From positions 1 to 6,022 of the forward strand of contig RFHZ01000630.1 in assembly GCA_003696125.1 (NCBI GenBank): 6,022 nucleotides of DNA, in the 5' to 3' direction. Positions within the stretch are counted from its first letter, which is position 1. Each line of letters begins with the position of its first letter. Made by a program: the position numbers and the translations under genes. Positions 1 through 5,238 of the stretch are shown in pieces. Source of the stretch: Nitrospinota bacterium (GTDB taxonomy: Bacteria; Tectomicrobia; Entotheonellia; J063). Under the pieces are notes generated by a model, which saw only the letters and a list, made by a program, of their open reading frames with translations, had not been told where the DNA came from and made no database searches.

Positions 1-591
1 ACTGACCACCTCCTGCATCGCCTCCTGTAGCGCTGCCTGGTCCCGGACCAGAGGGGCCGGCTCGCTTCGCGCTCCCTTCTTGATCCTTGCCCTGGCCACA
101 TCACGTGGCACCTCGATGTACCCGGGCCGTTTGGTACGCAACACCTCGGCAAGAACCCTGTCGATCTCCTCACCGGCAGAGGCGGCATCGGTCAGGGCCA
201 CAGCAGACCCGGTAACCGCTTTGTACACATTGAGTTGTGACTCAAAGGTCTTTACCCGGTGATGGAAGAGGACATCGAGCTTGCGTCCCTGCATCTCCGG
301 GGCTCCGCTGATGACCAGCACCGGTGACTTTTCCGCATAGGCCTGGGCAATGGAGTTGACCATGTTGAGTCCACCCGCCCCAAAGGTGACCGTGGCCACC
401 CCGAACCCGCGTAGCCGGGCATAGGCATCCGCGGCAAAGCCGGCTGACGGTTCGTGGGTAGTCACCACGATCTGGAGACCAGCTTTTTCCATGGCGCTGA
501 AGAGGGGAAGGGCAAAATCACCAGGAATGCCGAAGATATGCTCTACCCCCAGTGCTTTGATCTTGCTGAACAGATACTCTCCGACTTGCAT
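1..591 (-). CDS. Thiamine-diphosphate 2-oxo-acid decarboxylase, phenylpyruvate/indolepyruvate type (N-terminal part)
   Basis: Reads from ATG at 591 to the window edge without a stop: 197 codons, so only the N-terminal pyrimidine-binding domain and the start of the central domain are present; the family is usually about 540-560 residues. Visible marks are GIPGDFALPLF (residues 21-31), HEPSAGFAADAYAR (46-59) with Glu47 as the expected catalytic glutamate contacting the cofactor aminopyrimidine, GAGGLNMVNS (71-80), AYAEKSPVLVISGAPE (84-99) and the HH pair at 110-111 typical of 2-oxo-acid decarboxylases. From memory, the wording is closest to the Azospirillum IpdC/phenylpyruvate decarboxylase and AruI branch, rather than acetolactate synthase or classical pyruvate decarboxylase. 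Such enzymes decarboxylate aromatic or branched 2-oxo acids to aldehydes in the cytoplasm, in amino-acid catabolism or indole-acetate formation. The start is supported by a strong Shine-Dalgarno. It lies 83 nt downstream of the DUF4242 gene. The family is well supported; the exact substrate is not, because the missing part contributes to specificity. Confidence 0.88.
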   Translation of the reverse strand, partial: MQVGEYLFSKIKALGVEHIFGIPGDFALPLFSAMEKAGLQIVVTTHEPSAGFAADAYARLRGFGVATVTFGAGGLNMVNSIAQAYAEKSPVLVISGAPEMQGRKLDVLFHHRVKTFESQLNVYKAVTGSAVALTDAASAGEEIDRVLAEVLRTKRPGYIEVPRDVARARIKKGARSEPAPLVRDQAALQEAMQEVVS

Positions 592-595
592 GATG

Positions 596-605
596 CCTCC
601 CTCCT
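596..605 (-). promoter_or_regulatory. Ribosome-binding site of the decarboxylase gene
   Basis: Read on the minus strand the sequence is AGGAGGGAGG, then CATC, then ATG at 591. The AGGAGG core sits 8 nt from the start codon. This near-perfect Shine-Dalgarno fixes the start at the Met that precedes QVGEYLF, which matches the usual N terminus of the family. Confidence 0.8.
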
Positions 606-645
606 GCATAACCGATGATACCATGTGAGGAGGTTTGCGTACGCC

Positions 646-667
646 CTCCAGGGTCGTAACCCCGGAG
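646..667 (-). other. Small hairpin between the DUF4242 and decarboxylase genes
   Basis: CTCC-A-GGG, a six-base loop, then CCC-C-GGAG: seven pairs interrupted by one A/C mismatch. It lies just after the DUF4242 stop codon and before the decarboxylase ribosome-binding site. No T-run follows on the minus strand, so it is not a standard intrinsic terminator. It could stabilise or process the operon transcript, or be chance. Confidence 0.3.
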
Positions 668-674
668 AACACAA

Positions 675-941
675 TTAGCGAAACATGCCCGGATCGACCT
701 CCAGTTCTATGGGCGTGATCTTATCCGCAGGAATACCGGCTCGCCGGGCATGCTCGCGGAGGCTTTCCGGATCTGGTGCTTCGTATTCGCAATAGATTTT
801 CCCTTCTGAATGCGAGATGTAGCTCTTGATCCAGACCACACCCGGCATCTCGGCCGCCACCTGGATCGATCGTTGCCCGGCAGCCTGGAGTTCTTCGGGT
901 GACATCTGGCCTATGTTGCGTTCGATGATGTAGCGTGGCAT
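675..941 (-). CDS. DUF4242 family protein (SCO4226-like, possible nickel-binding protein)
   Basis: An 88-residue protein, of ordinary length for this single-domain family. The family-like core is VVWIKSYISHSEGKIYCEYEAPDPESLREHARRAGIPADKI, at about residues 35-75. It includes the SYI..-EGK-YC-Y-APD stretch and the REHARRAG(I/V)P motif, with potential metal ligands His44, Cys51, Glu52, Glu54 and His64. DUF4242 proteins are small ferredoxin-like alpha/beta folds. The Streptomyces coelicolor member SCO4226 was described as binding nickel; whether this one does is inference. I start it at ATG 941 because of the well-placed ribosome-binding site and because the family begins near here. The frame stays open upstream to 1229, but that would overlap the cyclase gene by about 270 nt and add non-family sequence. 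It begins 19 nt after the cyclase stop codon, so translational coupling is likely. No signal peptide or membrane segment is visible. Confidence 0.85.
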   Translation of the reverse strand: MPRYIIERNIGQMSPEELQAAGQRSIQVAAEMPGVVWIKSYISHSEGKIYCEYEAPDPESLREHARRAGIPADKITPIELEVDPGMFR

Positions 942-947
942 GTCTCG

Positions 948-953
948 CTCCTC
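948..953 (-). promoter_or_regulatory. Ribosome-binding site deciding the DUF4242 start
   Basis: GAGGAG on the minus strand, 6 nt before ATG 941, placed in the 19-nt gap after the cyclase stop. It supports the short 88-residue reading over the 184-residue open frame. Confidence 0.75.
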
Positions 954-960
954 TATGGAT

Positions 961-3900
961 TCAGAGTTGTGCTTGTAGTTGGGTACAGGCCCTGCAAAGC
1001 TCCCCATCTCCACACTCCGTGGCCATGGCCAGAGCCTGTCTGGTATATTCCCGGGCAGAAAGGGGTGAACCCTGGGCCGCGTATACCCGGGCCAGGTGGT
1101 GCAACATCCACCCCTCTCCCCGGGAATCGTCAATGCTGCGCCGGATCTCCAGGGAAGCCTGGTAGTGCTGGATCGCCTCGTCGTAGCGTCCCAGATCGTA
1201 ATAGACATCGCCGATGGCCGCCAGCCCATGCCCTTCCAGGAGCCGTTGTCCGGTCTGTTGATGGGTAGTTACCGCTTCCTGCAGACAAACCAGTGCTTCG
1301 TCATGGCGCCTGAGACCCCGCAGCGTCACCCCGAGGCTGTTCAGGATCAGGCCGAGATGAACCAGGTCTCCCAGGTCCTCATAGATCTGCCGGGCCTGTT
1401 CGTAGTGCATCAGCGCCTCGGTATAAGCCGCCTGGTGCCATTCCAGGATGCCGAGCTGATTCAGCAACTCTCCCTGCTGAACCTGGTCTCCCAGCCTTCT
1501 GGCCAGATCCAGCGCTTCGTGCAGGTAGCGTATGGCCTGCTCCGGTGCGTTGAGAGGGTGCCGGGAGAGCCGGATCATCTGTTGCAGTGCCTCCAACTCT
1601 CCTGGAGGATTGGCGAGTTGCCTGCGCAGGGCGCAGACCTTCTCCCAGGCGCTAAACGCCTCCAGGGAGTTCTGGAGGTGCTCCTCATAGATGGTGGCGA
1701 CCTTGCTCCAGATCAGAGCCTCATTCTCCTGCTCTTTCAGCTCTGTCGCCACCGTGGTGGCCTCTAAGAGACAGGGAAGGGCGTCTTGAGGCCGATTAAG
1801 CACCAGCAGGAGCTCTCCCACCATGCGCAGCGCATGGAGCAGACCCTGCCCATACCGGATGTCGCGGGTCATCTGCACCACGTCTTGATAGAGGCGCAGG
1901 CTTTCCTGCACCTTTCCCTGTTCCCAGGAGATATGGGCAATAGAGGTCAGGGTGAACGCCTGGCCGATGAGGTTGCGGCAGTGGACATGAATATCGTACG
2001 CCTGCCGGTAGTAAGTCAGGGCCTGCTCCAGATCACCCCGGTCCCGGTGGACATTGGCGATGTTGTACAGGGTGGGGGCCAGCTTGACCAGGTTGTGCAG
2101 CGAGGTGTAGAGCTGGCGAGCCTCTTCCAGACAGGCCAGTGCCCGCGCGTAGTGTCCGAGCTTGCGCAAGACCACACCGAGATTGGTCAGATCGGTGGCA
2201 ATGGCGGTCAGATCTCCTCGCTCTCGATCGATGGCCAGAACAGCTTCGTTGCAGGAGAGCGCATCGTCGTACCGGCCCTGATGCCAGCGGAGGAAGCCTA
2301 TGCTGCGGAAGACATGAGCCTCTCCGGCTTGGTCAGACAGGGCTCGCCGCAGGGCAAGCGCCTGGCTGAGAACCTGCTCTGCTTCTGCGAAACGTCCCAA
2401 CAGGGTGTGCAGTTCTCCCTGCCGGACGTACACCTCGGCCAGGCAGGACGGATTATCACCCGGGGATAGCAGGGCAAGGAGTTGATCGATGATCGCCTGC
2501 TGCTGATCCCGCCATCCCAGGGTTTCATAGAGCCGCTCCTGCCGGAGCAGGAGATCGAGCAGCGTCTCCTGGCGGGATCGATCCTCTGGAAGTTGCTCTA
2601 GGCAGGTTTGGGTTTGTGCAAGCATCCTGACCGCTTCCGGGAATTGACTCAGCCGCTCCGCGCTCTCGGCTGCCTGGCGCCCATAGATCACCGCCTTTTC
2701 CCAGTCCTCTGCCAGGCGAAAGTGGTAATGCAACAGGTAAACCTGCTCCTCCAGCCGGTCCTGATCCAGTTCTTCCATCACCTTCCCTACCTGTCCATGC
2801 AGGACCTTGCGTCGCTGCCGCAGCAGGGTTTCATAGGCCACTTCCTGCGTCAGCACATGCTTGAAGGTATACTCGGCTTCGGGTAACACGCGGATCTGCT
2901 GAATCATCTCCGTCTTCTGCAGCATTTCCAGGGCTTCCGCCAGGGCCACCTGGTCCGGATAGAGCCGCTCAAGGATACGCCGGCCAAACACCCGCCCGAT
3001 AACCGAGCCCAGGCGCAGGACCTCCTGCGCGGCAGGGGGCAGGCGATCCAGGCGGGTGCGGATGATGGCCTGTACCGTATCGGGCAGAGCAAGGTGTTCC
3101 AGGGTTTGGGTGAGGGTTGCTTCCCCATCCACAACGACCAGTATCCCCTCTTCGAGCAAAGCATAGCAGATCTCTTCGATGAAGAGCGGGTTACCGGCGG
3201 TCTGTTCATGGATCAAGGCGGTAAAACCTTCTGGTAGATGTGAGGCGTCGATAAGGGACTTGATGATGCGTTCGGTGTGGTGGATAGAGAGCGGCTTCAG
3301 GATAAGAGGGGTATGAGAGGTTCGATGCCCCCAGTTCGCCGGTAACTCGGGCCGGTACGTGACCACGACCAGCAGAGGGGCAGAGGAGGCCATACCGATC
3401 AGGTGCTGCAAGGCAGCCTGGGAGGCCTCGTCGCTCCAGTGCCAGTCTTCCAGCAATAAGACCAGGGGACGATGGCGTGCGCTCAGGGTGAGTATGGCAC
3501 TCAAAGCTTCCTGGATGGCCTGGCGCAGCTCTTCTCCTTGCATGTGGGCAGGTAAGGGATACTCGCTGCGAATGGATAAAAGGTGCAGATAGAGGGGAAG
3601 AAACGGCTCTAAGGAGGGGTCAATCGCCACAATCCGGGTGGCAACCGTTTCCGGTAGCGCCCCTTCGTCTGGCAGGTGTAATCCCTGGCGGAGGGCATCC
3701 AGAAAGGGAAAATAGGGGGTATCGCTCCTGGATGATTGGCATCTCCCCTGCCACACCGTAACCCGTTCCTGATCCAGAGAATGTCGAAATTCATACAGCA
3801 ATCGACTCTTCCCGATGCCTGCCTCTCCGACGACGCTGACAAACTCGCCTTCCCCCTGCATCGCCTTTCCCAGGGAATAATGGAGAGAGGCCAGTTCCTG

Positions 3901-4716
3901 GTCTCGACCGGTACAGGGGGCAAACCCCCGCTGTTCTGCTGCTTCAAAACGGGAGAGAATCGGTGCCGCTTCCACCACCCGGTAGGGGATAAGGGGTTGA
4001 GCCTTCCCCTTCACCCTGACCGCAGCCAGCGCCTCTGTGGTGAAGTAGGGAGTAATCAATCGCTGCATGGCCGGGCTGATCAGGATTTCGTCTGCCTGGG
4101 CCAGTGCTTTCAGCCGGGCCCCGGTATTGACCGTATCCCCGGTAATCCCGTATCGTCCGTCCCGCTCATCACGTAGAGTGGTGACGATCAGGCCGGTATG
4201 AATACCGGTATGCATGCGAAGCGGTTGACCGATGCGGGCCTCCACTGCAGGACCGATCTGGCGAACCAGTGCATGCAGGGCCAGAGCAGCGTTGACCGCC
4301 CGTAGCGGATCATCTTCATGCGCATGAGGGATACCGAAGAGGGCCAGGATCTCATCCCCGACAAACTGGTTGACGATCCCTCCGTAACGCTCAACGATCT
4401 GTACCGCCTGCTCCTTTATCCGTCGCATGATCGCTTCCACCTCTTCCGGGTCCAGGGTTTCGTTGAGGGCCGTGTACCCGGAGAGATCGGAGAAGAGGAC
4501 CGTTGCCTGCCGGCGTTCACCCCCAGGTCCGACCTCCTGGAGCGTGTCCCTCGCTTCTGGAGGGGAAGAGAGGAGACGGCCACACTGGTTACAGAACCGG
4601 CTCCCGGCCGGATTTTCGTGGTGACATTGCGGGCAGAGAAGGGAGAGCGGAGTCCCACATTGGTTACAAAACCGGGCTTGGTCGGAGTTGCTGTGCCGAC
4701 ACTGTGGACACTCCAT
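961..4716 (-). CDS. Zinc-ribbon / class III nucleotide cyclase / STAND ATPase / TPR signalling protein
   Basis: A 1251-residue cytoplasmic multidomain regulator with no membrane segment. Residues 1-50 form a double zinc ribbon (Cys3/6/17/20 and Cys28/31/42/45). Residues about 67-247 form a class III adenylate/guanylate cyclase domain: metal-binding Asp77 (VLFSDLSGYT) and Asp121 (VGDEILALFG), 44 residues apart as in the family, and transition-state Asn197 and Arg201 (GDTVNTGAR). Substrate-selecting positions are unusual: Gln117 where Lys is canonical and Gly190 where Asp or Thr is canonical, so activity and ATP/GTP preference are uncertain. Residues about 265-640 form a STAND/AAA_16-type NTPase: Walker A GEAGIGKS (297-304, Lys303), Walker B LVLLLED (418-424), and the conserved FKHVLTQEVAY (618-628). 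From about 690 to the end lies a TPR array with a 40-residue period. The start at 4716 begins directly at the first zinc ribbon and has GGGAGAAG upstream (4721-4728). Family architecture is certain. The cyclic nucleotide product, ligand and partners are unknown. Confidence 0.93.
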   Translation of the reverse strand: MECPQCRHSNSDQARFCNQCGTPLSLLCPQCHHENPAGSRFCNQCGRLLSSPPEARDTLQEVGPGGERRQATVLFSDLSGYTALNETLDPEEVEAIMRRIKEQAVQIVERYGGIVNQFVGDEILALFGIPHAHEDDPLRAVNAALALHALVRQIGPAVEARIGQPLRMHTGIHTGLIVTTLRDERDGRYGITGDTVNTGARLKALAQADEILISPAMQRLITPYFTTEALAAVRVKGKAQPLIPYRVVEAAPILSRFEAAEQRGFAPCTGRDQELASLHYSLGKAMQGEGEFVSVVGEAGIGKSRLLYEFRHSLDQERVTVWQGRCQSSRSDTPYFPFLDALRQGLHLPDEGALPETVATRIVAIDPSLEPFLPLYLHLLSIRSEYPLPAHMQGEELRQAIQEALSAILTLSARHRPLVLLLEDWHWSDEASQAALQHLIGMASSAPLLVVVTYRPELPANWGHRTSHTPLILKPLSIHHTERIIKSLIDASHLPEGFTALIHEQTAGNPLFIEEICYALLEEGILVVVDGEATLTQTLEHLALPDTVQAIIRTRLDRLPPAAQEVLRLGSVIGRVFGRRILERLYPDQVALAEALEMLQKTEMIQQIRVLPEAEYTFKHVLTQEVAYETLLRQRRKVLHGQVGKVMEELDQDRLEEQVYLLHYHFRLAEDWEKAVIYGRQAAESAERLSQFPEAVRMLAQTQTCLEQLPEDRSRQETLLDLLLRQERLYETLGWRDQQQAIIDQLLALLSPGDNPSCLAEVYVRQGELHTLLGRFAEAEQVLSQALALRRALSDQAGEAHVFRSIGFLRWHQGRYDDALSCNEAVLAIDRERGDLTAIATDLTNLGVVLRKLGHYARALACLEEARQLYTSLHNLVKLAPTLYNIANVHRDRGDLEQALTYYRQAYDIHVHCRNLIGQAFTLTSIAHISWEQGKVQESLRLYQDVVQMTRDIRYGQGLLHALRMVGELLLVLNRPQDALPCLLEATTVATELKEQENEALIWSKVATIYEEHLQNSLEAFSAWEKVCALRRQLANPPGELEALQQMIRLSRHPLNAPEQAIRYLHEALDLARRLGDQVQQGELLNQLGILEWHQAAYTEALMHYEQARQIYEDLGDLVHLGLILNSLGVTLRGLRRHDEALVCLQEAVTTHQQTGQRLLEGHGLAAIGDVYYDLGRYDEAIQHYQASLEIRRSIDDSRGEGWMLHHLARVYAAQGSPLSAREYTRQALAMATECGDGELCRACTQLQAQL
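985..2520 (-). repeat. TPR array within the signalling protein (about 12-14 units, 40-residue period)
   Basis: Within the protein, the turn position (usually Gly, as in GRYDDAL or GRYDEAI) falls at residues 734, 774, 814, 854, 894, 934, 974 and 1014. After a two-residue insertion it continues at 1056, 1096, 1136, 1176 and 1216. A further, less regular unit may lie near 690. This is the signature of extended TPRs (TPR_12-like), which form a superhelical peptide- or protein-binding surface. The units are diverged in DNA and are not recent tandem copies. The weakest units are those around 974 (Asn), 1014 (Leu) and 1056. Confidence 0.85.
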
Positions 4717-4820
4717 GGCGCTTCTCCCATGCTCTGTTTTTACCCATACCGTTTAAGGTGTTCCTGCAAGGAGGAGATTCGGCGGTACTCACAAAAGACA
4801 CACCGCTATGTCTGCAAGAG

Positions 4821-4840
4821 GGCAGAGACCTTGCTCTGCC
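4821..4840. repeat. Perfect 7-bp inverted repeat (hairpin)
   Basis: GGCAGAG, loop ACCTTG, CTCTGCC: seven perfect pairs with a six-base loop, extendable by one G-U pair in RNA. The sequence just after it, CTCGGTGCTCTCTGTGG, resembles the CTCTGTG-rich intergenic repeats seen in many bacterial genomes, so this may be an outlying part of the same repeat family as the element at 4939-5030. No T-run follows on either strand, so it is unlikely to be an intrinsic terminator. Confidence 0.5.
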
Positions 4841-4861
4841 TCGGTGCTCTCTGTGGGGCAA

Positions 4862-4889
4862 ACTTCAGGTGGCGCTGAGTTCCTGAAGT
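4862..4889. repeat. Perfect 8-bp inverted repeat with 12-base spacer
   Basis: ACTTCAGG, twelve bases, CCTGAAGT. The arms are exact reverse complements. Centre-to-centre spacing is about 20 bp (two helical turns), which would suit a dimeric repressor or activator. It lies about 150 bp upstream of the signalling gene and about 350 bp upstream of the exported-protein gene. It could equally be an RNA hairpin or part of the repeat-rich segment. Confidence 0.45.
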
Positions 4890-4938
4890 ACAAAAGTCCT
4901 CCGGTACTCGTCATAGTCAGCTCGACAATGTTGAATTC

Positions 4939-5030
4939 ACCGCAGAGTTCGCAGAGAACGCGGAGAGGAACAGCATTTTTTTGCAATGCATTCCAGAAAT
5001 ATCCTCTGCGACCTCAGCGTTCTCTGCGGT
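4939..5030. repeat. Inverted intergenic element made of 9-bp CGCAGAG-type units
   Basis: The left arm (4939-4965) has three CGC(A/G)GAG heptamers at 4941, 4950 and 4959. The right arm (5004-5030) has three units on the opposite strand, CTC(T/A)GCG at 5004, 5013 and 5022. The arms match as reverse complements at 21 of 27 positions; the mismatches fall mainly in the two-base linkers. The 38-base centre contains a nested GCATT/AATGC hairpin (4973-4989). The sequence resembles the widespread ACCGCAGAG-type dispersed intergenic repeats of many environmental bacteria, which are often mis-annotated as short proteins. A non-autonomous mobile or nucleoid-related role is possible but unproven. Confidence 0.7.
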
Positions 5031-5111
5031 AAAATGCAAATGAAACATCGTCAAGTTACTTAAAGCAAAAAAAGAGCCCTCTGTCAATGAAAATGCGATT
5101 CATGAGAATTT

Positions 5112-5141
5112 TTTAATTTTCCCTTAACCTCTCTCTAACCT
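5112..5141 (+). promoter_or_regulatory. Pho-box-like array of three 8-bp direct repeats
   Basis: TTTAATTT (5112-5119), CTTAACCT (5123-5130) and TCTAACCT (5134-5141) are separated by exact 3-bp spacers, giving an 11-bp period. The first two fit the cyanobacterial Pho-box consensus PyTTAAPyPy(T/A) fully, and the third has one mismatch. PhoB/OmpR-family response regulators bind direct repeats at this spacing. The array ends 9 bp before an extended -10, the geometry expected when the bound activator replaces a -35 element. The regulator is inferred; no regulator gene is in the window. Confidence 0.5.
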
Positions 5142-5147
5142 TCTCCG

Positions 5148-5156
5148 TGCTATGCT
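5148..5156 (+). promoter_or_regulatory. Extended -10 element of the exported-protein promoter
   Basis: TG-C-TATGCT: a TGn extension and a -10 hexamer matching TATAAT at four of six positions. No good -35 lies 16-18 bp upstream; instead the Pho-box-like repeats occupy that place, as at activator-dependent promoters. Transcription would start near 5163, leaving a leader of about 75 nt. Confidence 0.45.
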
Positions 5157-5223
5157 GGGTAGGCGATGCATAGTCTCTGGATGGAGCGCAGGCGCATCAT
5201 CCTGATCGGTCATACGGTTGGAG

Positions 5224-5230
5224 AAGGAGG
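5224..5230 (+). promoter_or_regulatory. Ribosome-binding site deciding the exported-protein start
   Basis: AAGGAGG, 8 nt before ATG 5239. An in-frame TTG at 5218 lies upstream of this site and would make the Shine-Dalgarno part of the coding sequence, so ATG 5239 is preferred. Confidence 0.85.
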
Positions 5231-5238
5231 AAAGTGCA

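Larger units (their letters stand above)
4717..5238. other. Structured intergenic region between divergent genes, no gene seen
   Basis: A 522-bp stretch between the starts of the minus-strand signalling gene and the plus-strand exported-protein gene. I find no supportable gene in it. The short open frames lack family resemblance, and those over 4789-5032 translate the CGCAGAG-type repeat. Near the minus-strand gene there is only its ribosome-binding site (4721-4728); I could not identify a convincing -35/-10 pair for it. The middle holds two perfect inverted repeats and one larger inverted element. The right part, from 5040, becomes AT-rich and carries the apparent promoter of the exported protein. 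Confidence 0.7.

Noticed and set aside
675-1229. 184-residue reading of the DUF4242 frame
   Set aside because: The first 96 residues lie over the C-terminal TPR code of the cyclase gene in another frame and have no family resemblance. ATG 941 has a GAGGAG site and gives the normal family length.
1096-1767. Long plus-strand open frames opposite the signalling gene (also 1786-2469)
   Set aside because: They are antisense to clear TPR-coding sequence. Their products look like reverse-strand translations of repeats, and no proper ribosome-binding site or family motif is visible.
4728-4770. Minus-strand promoter for the signalling gene (TTGCAG with TATGGG)
   Set aside because: The spacing is only 15 bp and the -10 matches at three of six positions, too weak to list.
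4318-4886. Plus-strand frames at 4318-4878 and 4503-4886
   Set aside because: They overlap the zinc-ribbon and cyclase coding sequence on the opposite strand, show no domain features, and end in repeat sequence.
4783-4909. Direct repeat CGGTACTC at 4783 and 4902, with ACAAAAG at 4791 and 4890
   Set aside because: The two short words occur in opposite order around each other and do not extend into a longer repeat. Chance is likely.
4789-5032. Short open frames in the intergenic region (for example minus-strand 4789-4986 and plus-strand 4808-5032)
   Set aside because: They translate the CGCAGAG-type repeat, giving PLRVLCELCGE-like residues that are a familiar mis-annotation of such repeats.
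5097-5116. ATTC-ATGA-GAAT followed by a T-run as a terminator
   Set aside because: The stem is only four AT-rich pairs and no gene ends upstream on that strand.
5218-5238. TTG start for the exported protein, adding seven residues
   Set aside because: The added residues are charged and encoded by the Shine-Dalgarno itself. ATG 5239 with AAGGAGG at 8 nt gives a normal signal peptide.
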